From JBCBSK01 sp039819185 (lineage in GTDB: Bacteria; Pseudomonadota; Alphaproteobacteria; Rhizobiales; Tepidamorphaceae): a stretch of DNA of 9,884 bases. The first letter of the stretch is position 1; every line of letters starts with the position of its first letter. Below the pieces are notes generated by a model, which searched no databases, had not been told where the DNA came from, and saw nothing but the letters and a program-made list of their open reading frames with translations. Positions 1 through 6,840 of this stretch are shown piece by piece. The position numbers and the translations under genes are program-made. The DNA lies in the NCBI GenBank assembly GCA_039819185.1, contig JBCBSK010000137.1, positions 1 to 9,884 of the forward strand. The letters are read 5' to 3'.

Positions 1-24
1 AGTTGCGTCTTGCACGTGATGCAT
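1..24 (-). CDS. aroB: Possible start of 3-dehydroquinate synthase (partial, edge of window)
   Basis: An ATG on the minus strand lies two bases beyond the aroK stop codon and opens a frame of eight codons (MHHVQDAT) that runs out of the window. In many alphaproteobacteria aroB, encoding 3-dehydroquinate synthase of the shikimate pathway, follows aroK immediately, and this tight spacing fits such an operon. The assignment rests on gene order only. Eight residues show no family motif, and a GTG at position 15 could equally be the start. Confidence 0.35.
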
Positions 25-26
25 AC

Positions 27-659
27 TTAGCACGGGCTCTGCGTGCCGGACCCGTCGGAGACCGGTCGACCTGCCACCAGGTAGTCCGATACGGCGGCCA
101 GAATCGCGTCAACGACCGCATCATGCGGCCCATCATCGGAGTCGATTGTCAGATCGGCTAATGCATAGATCGGCTCGCGCTCGGCGAGCAAAGCCCGCAA
201 TGTCCCCTCCGGATCGGCGGTTTGCAGCAGCGGTCTTGTATTCCGGCGCGAGACCCGGTGATACAGGATTTCCGGTGCGACCCGCAACCAGACGGACACC
301 GCATCGCGTGCAATCTCGGAACGGGTTTCGCGATCGACAAAGGCCCCGCCGCCCGTCGCAATGATGCCGCGATGTTCGCCGATAAGTCGCTGGATGACTC
401 GACGCTCTCCAGCGCGGAACTCGGCCTCGCCATAAGTTGCGAAAATGTCCTTGATTGACTGACCAGCGGCTTTTTCGATTTCCTGATCGGCGTCAACGAA
501 CTCCACGCCAAGACATGTCGCAAGGCGCCGGCCGATGCTCGACTTGCCACAACCCATCATGCCGACCAGAACGATCGGCCGACCACCAAGGCGATCCGTC
601 AGATGCGGTATGACGGCGTCACGCTCGGGCGCGGCCGCCTGGTCTCTCTCGGAGTACAT
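27..659 (-). CDS. aroK: Shikimate kinase
   Basis: Cytoplasmic enzyme that phosphorylates shikimate at the 3-hydroxyl with ATP, the fifth step of chorismate synthesis. The 210-residue protein shows the Walker A P-loop GMMGCGKS at residues 33-40, the shikimate-binding aspartate in VDAD (D58), a binding arginine at R82, the TGGG substrate loop at 102-105, the lid-region motif RPLL (from R142) and the conserved arginine R161 in EREPIY. It is longer than the roughly 170-175 residues of E. coli AroK because of about 25 extra N-terminal residues and a short C-terminal tail; such N-terminal extensions are common in alphaproteobacteria. The ATG start is preceded by AGGA seven bases upstream on the minus strand. 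It is divergent from the small membrane gene at 841 and probably co-transcribed with aroB beyond the window edge. Confidence 0.97.
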   Translation of the reverse strand: MYSERDQAAAPERDAVIPHLTDRLGGRPIVLVGMMGCGKSSIGRRLATCLGVEFVDADQEIEKAAGQSIKDIFATYGEAEFRAGERRVIQRLIGEHRGIIATGGGAFVDRETRSEIARDAVSVWLRVAPEILYHRVSRRNTRPLLQTADPEGTLRALLAEREPIYALADLTIDSDDGPHDAVVDAILAAVSDYLVAGRPVSDGSGTQSPC

Positions 660-804
660 AAATGTGTCCTACTGCCGCGTGACGCCGAAGACAAGGCGAA
701 GGCCATAGGATGCCGCGCAACCAGGTGTTGGGCCGGTGTCGCGGTCTTGTCGCTTGCCATGCAAGAACGTGCGTGGTTCTGTCCGATGTGCGATCGGCCC
801 GCGC

Positions 805-827
805 TGGTCGATCGATCATCTAGACCA
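805..827. repeat. Short inverted repeat upstream of the 841 gene
   Basis: TGGTC (805-809) and GACCA (823-827) form a five-base inverted repeat with a 13-base spacer containing GATCGATC. It lies in the aroK / small-membrane-gene divergent region and ends 13 bases before the ATG at 841. It could be an operator or a weak hairpin in the leader. Five base pairs are not statistically compelling. Confidence 0.2.
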
Positions 828-840
828 TTCACCGACACTC

Positions 841-1044
841 ATGCCAACTCTGTTTCGGCTGCTCGCGATTATTGGACTTCTGGTCGGCCTCGTTTACGGG
901 GCGATGTATGCGATCGTGATTTCGGTCGAACCGATGCCGCGCACCGTGACTGAGCGCCTCGACCTGATGCCGCGCGAGGCAGCGGATGCCAATGCAAACG
1001 ACGCCCGCGCCGAAGATGCGTCCGGCGACACAGCGGCAGACTAA
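841..1044 (+). CDS. Small single-pass membrane protein, conserved hypothetical
   Basis: This 67-residue protein has one strongly hydrophobic segment at about residues 5-28, followed by a hydrophilic tail starting VEPMPRTVTERL and ending in an Ala/Asp-rich stretch. It looks like an inner-membrane microprotein with a short N-terminus. I recall similar small hypothetical proteins between aroK and xerD in Hyphomicrobiales genomes, but no function is known to me. The ATG at 841 was chosen over a GTG or other upstream codons in frame because the membrane segment begins right after it and the sequence upstream looks non-coding. It sits 99 bases before xerD on the same strand, so the two may share a transcript. 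Confidence 0.7.
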   Translation: MPTLFRLLAIIGLLVGLVYGAMYAIVISVEPMPRTVTERLDLMPREAADANANDARAEDASGDTAAD

Positions 1045-1143
1045 GGCTCCGCCGGGTTTGGACGACGACAACCACGGGTCATCAGAAAGCAGCAACTTTC
1101 CTCCCCTAGTCTTGCGGGTTGTAACCGGCTTCCGAGGTGTTGC

Positions 1144-2097
1144 ATGGCCCCGTCGCGCGTTAACGCTGTTTCCGATCTCCGTCACATCGAGACGTTTCTC
1201 GAAATGCTGAGCGCCGAGCGCGCAGCCGCCCGCAACACGCTGCAGGCTTATCGCCGTGACCTGATGGAGATCGCGGGCTTTCTGGCCGGTCGCGCATCAT
1301 CTGTCCTGGTATGCGGGCGCGACGATCTGGCGACCTATTTCGCTGATCTCAATCGGCGCGGCTTTGCCGCATCGACGGTTGCTCGGAAGCTCTCGGCGCT
1401 GCGTCAATATTTTGCCTTTCTGGTGGAAAGTGGCCTGCGCGATGCCGATCCAACGACGACGCTTGATGCGCCAAAGCGCGGCCGCCCGCTGCCCAAGGTG
1501 CTGAGTGTCAGCGCGGTTGACGCGTTGCTTCAACGCGCCGAGGGGGAATGCACCGAAGCGACCACGCCTGCGGAGCAATATCGTGCTTTGCGCCTGCACG
1601 TACTTCTCGAACTCATTTATGCAACGGGTTTGCGCGTCTCGGAACTCGTGTCCCTGCCGCGCCGAGCGCTGGCGCCCGGCCGTATGGTGCTGTCGGTCGT
1701 CGGCAAGGGCGGCCGTGAGCGGCTCGTGCCGCTAACGGGTCCCGCGCGGGAAGCAACCGACGCCTATCTTGCCCACCCATTGGCAAGCCCGAAGGGTCGG
1801 GAGAACCGATTTCTGTTTCCTGCCGACAGCGATAGCGGTCATCTCGCGCGTCAAGTCTTTGCGCGCGATCTTAAGGCGTTGGCTGGGCGGGCGGGAGTCG
1901 CCTCGGACAGCTTGTCACCACATGTTCTCCGTCACGCTTTCGCAAGCCATCTTCTCGCCAACGGCGCGGATCTGAGGTCGGTGCAACGGCTCCTGGGCCA
2001 TGCCGATGTTTCGACCACTCAGATCTACACCCATGTGCTTGACGAGCGCCTCAAGGAACTCGTCACGGACCATCACCCTCTGGCGCAATCTGCCTGA
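1144..2097 (+). CDS. xerD: Site-specific tyrosine recombinase XerD
   Basis: Tyrosine recombinase that with XerC resolves chromosome dimers at dif during division. The 317-residue protein has the N-terminal SAM-like DNA-binding domain (about residues 13-100, with the typical NTLQAYRRDL) and a C-terminal catalytic domain. All catalytic residues are visible: R164 in ATGLRVSEL, K188 in VGKGGRER, H260 and R263 in HVLRH, H286 in LLGHADVSTTQ, and the nucleophile Y295 in IYTHV. Length is close to the E. coli value of 298. The ATG at 1144 has GAGGTG at 1134-1139, four bases upstream. XerC and XerD are similar; the call of XerD rests on the LLGHADVSTTQIYTHV block and on the position next to accA and aroK, which is usual for xerD in this group. 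There are no phage or integron genes around it, so a mobile integrase is unlikely. Confidence 0.93.
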   Translation: MAPSRVNAVSDLRHIETFLEMLSAERAAARNTLQAYRRDLMEIAGFLAGRASSVLVCGRDDLATYFADLNRRGFAASTVARKLSALRQYFAFLVESGLRDADPTTTLDAPKRGRPLPKVLSVSAVDALLQRAEGECTEATTPAEQYRALRLHVLLELIYATGLRVSELVSLPRRALAPGRMVLSVVGKGGRERLVPLTGPAREATDAYLAHPLASPKGRENRFLFPADSDSGHLARQVFARDLKALAGRAGVASDSLSPHVLRHAFASHLLANGADLRSVQRLLGHADVSTTQIYTHVLDERLKELVTDHHPLAQSA

Positions 2098-2115
2098 CGT
2101 GACGCTTGCGGCAGC

Positions 2116-2121
2116 TTGACA
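2116..2121 (+). promoter_or_regulatory. Candidate -35 element for accA
   Basis: TTGACA, preceded by C to give the CTTGACA favoured by the alphaproteobacterial housekeeping sigma factor, lies 116 bases before the accA ATG, just after the xerD stop. No good -10 hexamer is found 16-18 bases downstream (the sequence there is GC-rich), so this is a candidate resting on the -35 alone. Confidence 0.35.
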
Positions 2122-2130
2122 CAGACCCCA

Positions 2131-2145
2131 CTTCGCGGGACGAAG
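2131..2145 (+). other. Small hairpin in xerD-accA gap
   Basis: CTTCG (2131-2135) and CGAAG (2141-2145) can form a five-pair stem with a five-base loop between xerD and accA. There is no T-tract after it, so it is not a standard intrinsic terminator; it may be chance. Confidence 0.2.
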
Positions 2146-2237
2146 CGCGTCTCGCAGCGCAGCATTCCGCTCGGGCCGGCTGAACACGCCGTCCGGATGA
2201 TTTGATTTCGCAACGTCCCACCTGCCGACAGGCCGCT

Positions 2238-3194
2238 ATGAAAGCCTATCTCGATTTCGAAAAGCCGGTCGCGGACCTTGAAGGCAAGATCGCCGAATTA
2301 CGGGCCCTGGCGGAGCCAGATGACGCGGTATCGATCCATGACGAAGTCGAGCGGCTCGAGACCAAGGCAGCCCAAGCGCTCAAAGACATCTACGGCAAGT
2401 TGACGCCGTGGCAGAAGACGCAAGTCGCGCGCCATCCGGGGCGGCCGCATTTCGTCGACTATGTCGCAGCCCTGATCACCGATTTCGTCCCCCTCGCCGG
2501 TGATCGCGGCTTCGGCGAGGACGCTGCCATTCAGGGTGGCCCTGGCCGGTTCAACGGCCAGCCGGTCATGGTCATCGGCCACGAAAAGGGCCATGACACC
2601 GAGACGAGACTGAAGCACAATTTCGGCATGGCGCGGCCCGAAGGCTATCGCAAAGCGGTGCGCCTGATGGAGATGGCCGACCGGTTTTCGCTGCCGGTCC
2701 TGTCGTTCGTCGATACCGCCGGCGCGTATCCAGGGATTGATGCCGAAGCACGCGGCCAGGCCGAGGCGATCGCCCGTTCAACAGATGCCTGTCTTGCACT
2801 GGGCGTGCCGAATGTCGCGGTGATCATCGGCGAGGGCGGCTCAGGTGGCGCGATCGCGCTGGCGACCGCAAACACTGTCCTGATGCTGGAACACGCAATC
2901 TACAGTGTGATCTCGCCCGAGGGGGCCGCCTCGATCCTGTGGCGCGATTCGGGGCGTGCGCCGGACGCAGCTGCGGCGATGAAGATCACAGCCCAGGACC
3001 TTCTGCGCCTCGGGATCGTGGATCAGATCGTCGGCGAACCGGTCGGCGGCGCCCATCGAGACACGGCTCAGGTCATCGCCGACACCGGCCGCGCGATTGC
3101 TATCGCTTTGAAAGCGCAATCGGATCTCGACCCGAATGCGATCCGAAAGGCGCGACGGCAGAAGTTCCTCAAGGTCGGCAGTGCGTTGACCTGA
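2238..3194 (+). CDS. accA: Acetyl-CoA carboxylase carboxyltransferase subunit alpha
   Basis: Subunit of the cytoplasmic acetyl-CoA carboxylase; with AccD it transfers the carboxyl group from biotin-BCCP to acetyl-CoA, giving malonyl-CoA for fatty acid synthesis. The 318-residue protein matches the E. coli length (319) and has the family N-terminus MKAYLDFEKPVADLEGKI, the GHEKGHDT block, DTAGAYPG at 159-166, the glycine-rich oxyanion/CoA-binding loop GEGGSGGA at 198-205 and SPEGAASILWRD. The frame is open from a TTG at 2202, but the ATG at 2238 was chosen because the family's conserved N-terminus begins exactly there. The 140-base gap after xerD carries a candidate promoter, so accA may be transcribed on its own as well as from upstream. 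Confidence 0.98.
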   Translation: MKAYLDFEKPVADLEGKIAELRALAEPDDAVSIHDEVERLETKAAQALKDIYGKLTPWQKTQVARHPGRPHFVDYVAALITDFVPLAGDRGFGEDAAIQGGPGRFNGQPVMVIGHEKGHDTETRLKHNFGMARPEGYRKAVRLMEMADRFSLPVLSFVDTAGAYPGIDAEARGQAEAIARSTDACLALGVPNVAVIIGEGGSGGAIALATANTVLMLEHAIYSVISPEGAASILWRDSGRAPDAAAAMKITAQDLLRLGIVDQIVGEPVGGAHRDTAQVIADTGRAIAIALKAQSDLDPNAIRKARRQKFLKVGSALT

Positions 3195-3256
3195 ATGGGA
3201 TCGGCCAGATTGGTCTGACAAACATGTGAGTGGCGCCTTCCATCGCATGGATGTGC

Positions 3257-3284
3257 TTGTGTTTTTGCGTATTTTGACTATGCT
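3257..3284 (+). promoter_or_regulatory. Candidate sigma-70 promoter for the YafK-like gene
   Basis: A -35-like TTGTGT (3257-3262), a 16-base AT-rich spacer and a -10-like TATGCT (3279-3284) lie in the accA / L,D-transpeptidase gap, about 175 bases before the ATG at 3461. The segment is markedly more AT-rich than its surroundings. An alternative -35 reading, TTGACT at 3274-3279, overlaps the -10 and lacks a good partner downstream. A leader of about 170 bases is implied, in which I see nothing else convincing. Confidence 0.4.
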
Positions 3285-3460
3285 CCCGGCGTCGAAACGC
3301 GGCATGGAAACCATTGGGTAATCGCCTCCGACCATGATCCGGTCATAGGCGAGTTTTACGAAATGGCCGGCGCTGTGCGGACGAGGGGTTCGCGGACGCC
3401 ATGGTCGGGTGGCTGCCTACCGGTGACCGTGCGGTCTTGAGTTTCGAGTTCGGGGTGTTC

Positions 3461-4762
3461 ATGCGCGCTAGATCGCTAGCCATCGTCGGTGTCGTCAGTC
3501 TCGGTGTTGCGGCTTGCCAGTCGCACCCGACGGCAAAGCATTTGTCTCCCATCCCATTCCAGACGGTCAACCACATGGAAGACCTTGGGATGGACAAGAA
3601 TGATCCGATCCTGATCCGGATCTTCAAGGAAGAATCAGAGCTTGAGGTGTGGAAGCGGCGCGACGTCGACGGTCGCTACGCACTCATGAAGACCTACGAG
3701 ATCTGTGCCTGGTCGGGAAATCTCGGCCCGAAGCATCAGGAAGGCGACCGGCAGGCGCCGGAAGGCTTCTACAATGTCACGCCGGCGCAGATGAACCCGA
3801 ATTCGAGCTATCATCTGTCGTTTAATATGGGTTTTCCCAACGCCTATGACAGTTCACACGGCCGCACCGGCACGCATCTGATGGTGCATGGCGCATGCTC
3901 GTCGGCGGGCTGCTATGCCATGGAAGACGAGCCGATCGAGGAAATCTACGCGCTTGCCCGCGAAGCGTTTCGCGGCGGCCAGCGCGAGTTCCAGATTCAT
4001 GCCTTCCCGTTCCGCATGACGCCAGAGAACATCGCCCGGCATTACGACAACAAATATATCGACTTCTGGAAGAACCTGAAGGAAGGCAACGACCACTTCG
4101 AGGTCACCGGCCAGGCGCCAAATGTTGCCGTCTGCGGCCGGCGCTATGTCTTCAATGCCGCTGGCGAGAACGGTCGCAACCTGATCCCGAACGCCGCCTG
4201 CCCGGAGCTGTATGTTCCCCAAGAGATCGAAATGGCCGTCGCCCAGAAGCAGGCCGAGGACAATGTCGAGATCCAGCTCGCATTGGCCGAGATCCGCGCC
4301 GAGGAGAATGAGCGCATCCTCGAACAGATGCCCGGCACGCTGCCGCCGCTTGATGGCCAGCCGGTCATGGTTGCCCAGGCCGATGAGCAGGGCTCGTTCG
4401 ATGACGGCACGGATACAGGACCGGGCCCGCTTCTGGCGCTGACGTCGGGCCGGAGCGATAGAGACGAGGGCGGGCTTTTCTCCCGTATGATATCGCTTGT
4501 TTCGGATGATGATGATGACATGGCCGCGGCAGAGCAGGCCATTGTGCCATCCGGCAACATGCTCGTGCCGGCAGAGGCCGTTGCATTGCCGCCGTCCAAA
4601 CCGATCGTCTCGGCCGCTGCGTCCGCTCCGGCATCGCAAACCCCAGCACCGAGTGTTGTTTCGGGCTATACCTCGATCAACCAACTGATCGAGGCAGCCG
4701 ATCCGTTCGCGATCTTCGACCGCTTCTCCGACGACACGGACGCCAAGATCTTCCGGGATTGA
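3461..4762 (+). CDS. YafK-type murein L,D-transpeptidase family lipoprotein with long acidic tail
   Basis: Predicted 433-residue envelope lipoprotein. The N-terminus has a short signal sequence with lipobox VAAC, putting the lipidated cysteine at C19. The YkuD catalytic domain spans about residues 48-185: the segment KTYEICAWSGNLGPK, the GFYNVTP block, and the active-site signature with H143, the catalytic C151 and M154 (HGACSSAGCYAM), closest to E. coli YafK. A coiled-coil-like, Glu-rich helix follows at about 254-290, then about 140 residues that look disordered, rich in Pro/Ala and acidic residues, with five consecutive aspartates at 349-353. YafK-family enzymes act on L,D-bonds of peptidoglycan; E. 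coli YafK (DpaA/LdtF) releases Braun lipoprotein from peptidoglycan, and other alphaproteobacterial L,D-transpeptidases link outer-membrane proteins to it. Which applies here is unknown. The ATG at 3461 was preferred to an in-frame ATG at 3401 because it directly precedes the signal peptide. The tail makes it much longer than E. coli YafK (about 245 residues). Confidence 0.88.
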   Translation: MRARSLAIVGVVSLGVAACQSHPTAKHLSPIPFQTVNHMEDLGMDKNDPILIRIFKEESELEVWKRRDVDGRYALMKTYEICAWSGNLGPKHQEGDRQAPEGFYNVTPAQMNPNSSYHLSFNMGFPNAYDSSHGRTGTHLMVHGACSSAGCYAMEDEPIEEIYALAREAFRGGQREFQIHAFPFRMTPENIARHYDNKYIDFWKNLKEGNDHFEVTGQAPNVAVCGRRYVFNAAGENGRNLIPNAACPELYVPQEIEMAVAQKQAEDNVEIQLALAEIRAEENERILEQMPGTLPPLDGQPVMVAQADEQGSFDDGTDTGPGPLLALTSGRSDRDEGGLFSRMISLVSDDDDDMAAAEQAIVPSGNMLVPAEAVALPPSKPIVSAAASAPASQTPAPSVVSGYTSINQLIEAADPFAIFDRFSDDTDAKIFRD

Positions 4763-5000
4763 GTGTACCCCTGGGGTAGGGTCTTGGAGTTCCGTCGCTT
4801 ATCGTTGATGCGCGCACGGGCTCCACAGCTCTGATGTGGCGCGCGTTCGGATGTGAGACCGGTTCCAGCTTCGCTGAAAGTGCTCTGGCTGATCATCAGG
4901 TGCCGAGACGCGGCCACAGGCGTGATCACATTTCAGCGCTCTGGCCATCAGATTGCCCGCGATGTCTTTCGCATCGCAGGCAGTATTCCTATCTCCTCCC

Positions 5001-5006
5001 TATAAG
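5001..5006 (+). promoter_or_regulatory. Candidate -10 element before msrA
   Basis: TATAAG, preceded by CCC, lies 75 bases before the msrA ATG and would give a leader of roughly 65-70 bases. The expected -35 position (about 4978-4983) does not match the consensus, so support is weak. If it is real, the stem-loops at 4873-4977 would lie upstream of the transcription start and act as DNA rather than RNA. Confidence 0.25.
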
Positions 5007-5067
5007 AACGAGGTTCTAGCGTGGTGGATCAGGTAGACGTCCTGGCCACAGCTGTGACCGCTACTTC

Positions 5068-5074
5068 AGGGGAG
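5068..5074 (+). promoter_or_regulatory. Ribosome binding site setting the msrA start
   Basis: AGGGGAG lies six bases before the ATG at 5081. It decides in favour of that ATG over an in-frame GTG at 5021, which would add 20 residues with no counterpart in the family. Confidence 0.7.
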
Positions 5075-5080
5075 AGCTTG

Positions 5081-5740
5081 ATGTTGTTCCTGCGCAAATC
5101 ACTCGAAGTACCATCAGCCGATCAGGCGCTGCCCGGCCGGCCAACGGCCTTGCCGACAGCAAGCCATCATTTCGTCAATGGCAATCCGCTCAAGGGGTCA
5201 TACCCGGATGAGCTTGAGACCGCGATCTTCGGACTTGGCTGCTTCTGGGGCGCCGAGCGTGTCTTCTGGCAGACACCGGGTGTCTGGGTAACGGCGGTCG
5301 GCTATGCGGCAGGCCACACACCGAACCCGACCTATCAGGAGGTCTGCACCGGCCAGACCGGCCATAACGAGGTGGTGTTGGTTGTCTATGACCCGAGGGT
5401 TGTCGGCTATGGCCAATTGCTCAAGCTGTTCTGGGAGGGCCACGACCCGACCCAGGGTATGCGACAGGGCAATGATGTTGGCACCCAGTATCGCTCCGGT
5501 ATCTATGTCACGACGCTGGACCAGCGTGCCGAAGCCGAAGCCTCACGGACTGCTTATCAGGCGGCCCTCAAGATGCGGGGTCTGGCCGAGATCACGACCG
5601 AAATCCTTGACGCGCCAGTGTTCTACTTCGCCGAGGACTATCACCAGCAATATCTCGCCAAGAATCCGAGCGGCTATTGCGGGCTTGGCGGAACCGGCGT
5701 CGCGTGCCCGGTCGGCATCGGCGTGGCTGCCGCCGAATAG
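5081..5740 (+). CDS. msrA: Peptide-methionine (S)-S-oxide reductase MsrA
   Basis: Cytoplasmic repair enzyme that reduces methionine-S-sulfoxide, free or in proteins, back to methionine, using thioredoxin. The 219-residue protein aligns with E. coli MsrA (212) from end to end: N-terminal ADQALPGR, the catalytic motif GCFWG with nucleophile C54, then GYAAGHTPNPTYQEVCTG, the block LLKLFWEGHDPTQGMRQGNDVGTQYRS (two shorter motifs FWEGHDPTQG and GNDVGTQYRS), and the C-terminal YHQQYLAKNPSGYCG. C200 and C209 match the two recycling cysteines of the three-cysteine E. coli type. It is the long E. coli-like form rather than the short form. It is preceded by a 318-base gap, and its 3' end converges with mepA only 12 bases away. 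Confidence 0.97.
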   Translation: MLFLRKSLEVPSADQALPGRPTALPTASHHFVNGNPLKGSYPDELETAIFGLGCFWGAERVFWQTPGVWVTAVGYAAGHTPNPTYQEVCTGQTGHNEVVLVVYDPRVVGYGQLLKLFWEGHDPTQGMRQGNDVGTQYRSGIYVTTLDQRAEAEASRTAYQAALKMRGLAEITTEILDAPVFYFAEDYHQQYLAKNPSGYCGLGGTGVACPVGIGVAAAE

Positions 5741-5752
5741 CAGGCAGAGCGA

Positions 5753-6712
5753 TTAGTCCGGCCGCGGGCGCGGCAGCGGGATGTCAGCCGCGTTCGGCAA
5801 GGCCGCAGCCTGCAAGACCTGCCGGCAGGCGTTGGGCAGATCGCCGAGTGCAAGCTCGCGTCGCGGGCGTGCGGGCGTGTCGCTCGGCGCCCATGGCTCG
5901 TCGGTGAACCACCAGGCGAGCTCACTGCCACAGCCATCACCGGCCGGCGGGGCAGCCTGATCCGTGCAGCCCTGAAGTCCTTCCGGGCAGCTCAGCCGAA
6001 CATGAAAATGATAGTGGTGACCATACCAGGGCCGCACCTTTCTCAACCAGACGCGGTCACCAGTCTCGGCCTCACACAGCGCACGCTTTATGCCGGGATG
6101 CACGAAGATGCGCGCGACCTCCGGATAGGATGCGGCACGTCGGATCAACCGATGATGCACTGGTGTCCAGATGTCGGGATCGACGGTCAGTTGTCCCTCG
6201 CGCAATACTGAGATCGCGCTCATCTCCTCGCGATCTTGCGGCGTCAACTCCCGATTGGGCATCGCTGTCAGCCAGATATCGGCATCGAGCCCGATTTGGT
6301 GACTGCGGTGGCCGGTCAGCATCGGCCCACCGCGCGGCTGCGACAAATCGCCGACCAGAAGACCCGGCCAGCCATCGCGTTCGACCGCGTCCTCGGCAAG
6401 TCGCTCGAGGTAGGCGATCAACTCGGGATGGCCCCAATTGCGGTTGCGCGACAGCCGCATGTGCTGCCAATAGGGTCCGGTGATTGGCAGAGCGACGCCG
6501 CCGGCAAGACACCCGCGCGCGTAAGCACCGATCGAGCGCGCGGCCAACGGGGCCGGCTGGTCCATTGCGCCAAACAGCTCTTTGGCTGGTGTCTGAGCGA
6601 TCGCTGGAGCGCTCATCATGCTGACCAGCAGTCCAAGCCCCACCAGGCTGGTGGCCAATGAGCGATACAATCCGACAACGGCGACTGCGATCATCAGCGA
6701 CATCCTCGACAT
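5753..6712 (-). CDS. mepA: Penicillin-insensitive murein endopeptidase
   Basis: Secreted zinc LAS-family peptidase of the periplasm that cuts D,D- and L,D-crosslinks between peptidoglycan stem peptides. The 319-residue protein has a signal peptide whose hydrophobic stretch ends in APAIA, with predicted cleavage after A39. The zinc and catalytic region reads GHRSHQIGLDADIW, giving H135, H138 and D145 (E. coli H110, H113, D120), and GHHYHFHVRLSCP supplies H235 and H237 (E. coli H209 and H211). The C-terminal tail is proline- and arginine-rich. Several ATGs are clustered (6715, 6712, 6703, 6694 on the minus strand) in a frame open from a TTG at 6775. I chose 6712 because AAGGG lies four bases upstream of it; the difference only affects the signal peptide's N-region. 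Convergent with msrA, divergent from the small gene at 6841. Confidence 0.95.
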   Translation of the reverse strand: MSRMSLMIAVAVVGLYRSLATSLVGLGLLVSMMSAPAIAQTPAKELFGAMDQPAPLAARSIGAYARGCLAGGVALPITGPYWQHMRLSRNRNWGHPELIAYLERLAEDAVERDGWPGLLVGDLSQPRGGPMLTGHRSHQIGLDADIWLTAMPNRELTPQDREEMSAISVLREGQLTVDPDIWTPVHHRLIRRAASYPEVARIFVHPGIKRALCEAETGDRVWLRKVRPWYGHHYHFHVRLSCPEGLQGCTDQAAPPAGDGCGSELAWWFTDEPWAPSDTPARPRRELALGDLPNACRQVLQAAALPNAADIPLPRPRPD

Positions 6713-6840
6713 CATGCCCTTGAACGGTGCGTGATGCAGCCAAGGTAACGGGCTGTTAACCAAGTGTCGCGGCAACTGGTAAACAAGCTATGAAGCCGGA
6801 TCATGGCGAAGGCAGGACAGGCAAGAGGCGCGAAGCGGAC

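Larger units (their letters stand above)
4763..5080 (+). other. 318-base intergenic region / msrA leader with potential RNA structure
   Basis: No coding region is convincing here. The main structure is a long-range stem: GCTGAAAGTG (4873-4882) can pair with CACATTTCAGC (4927-4937) over ten pairs with one bulged A, and inside it CTCTGGC (4883-4889) can pair with GCCACAG (4913-4919) with one mismatch. A second hairpin is GCGATG (4959-4964) with CATCGC (4972-4977), loop seven bases. An imperfect direct repeat, GCTCTGG..CATCAG, occurs at 4882-4899 and 4938-4951, the copies differing by four bases of insertion. This could be a structured leader, a small RNA or protein-binding DNA; I recognise no known riboswitch. 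Confidence 0.4.

Noticed and set aside
817..828. 12-base sequence CATCTAGACCAT repeated at 7740-7751, both in intergenic DNA
   Set aside because: Two copies of a 12-mer are expected by chance in a window of this size. No common flanking promoter elements or spacing to the genes were seen, though the CTAG core is usually rare.
829..1185. 118-codon minus-strand frame across the small membrane gene and the xerD start
   Set aside because: Basic, low-complexity translation with no motif; it overlaps better-supported plus-strand genes.
1144..2097. Tyrosine recombinase as the integrase of a mobile element
   Set aside because: It is full length, XerD-like and flanked by housekeeping genes; no attachment-site repeats, tRNA or phage genes are seen nearby.
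2202..2237. Longer accA from a TTG at 2202
   Set aside because: The added 12 residues have no family counterpart, and the conserved MKAYLDFEKP begins at 2238.
3854..4684. 276-codon open frame on the minus strand, antisense to the YafK-like gene
   Set aside because: The plus-strand frame has a lipobox and an intact YkuD active site. The antisense translation is rich in Arg, His and Cys with no motif, a usual mirror effect in high-GC genes.
4766..4778. Palindrome TACCCC-T-GGGGTA just after the YafK-like gene as a terminator
   Set aside because: A one-base loop cannot form at full stem length, and no T-tract follows.
6072..6743. 223-codon minus-strand frame overlapping mepA in another frame
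   Set aside because: mepA carries signal peptide and all zinc ligands; the alternative frame is Arg/Ser-rich and motif-free.
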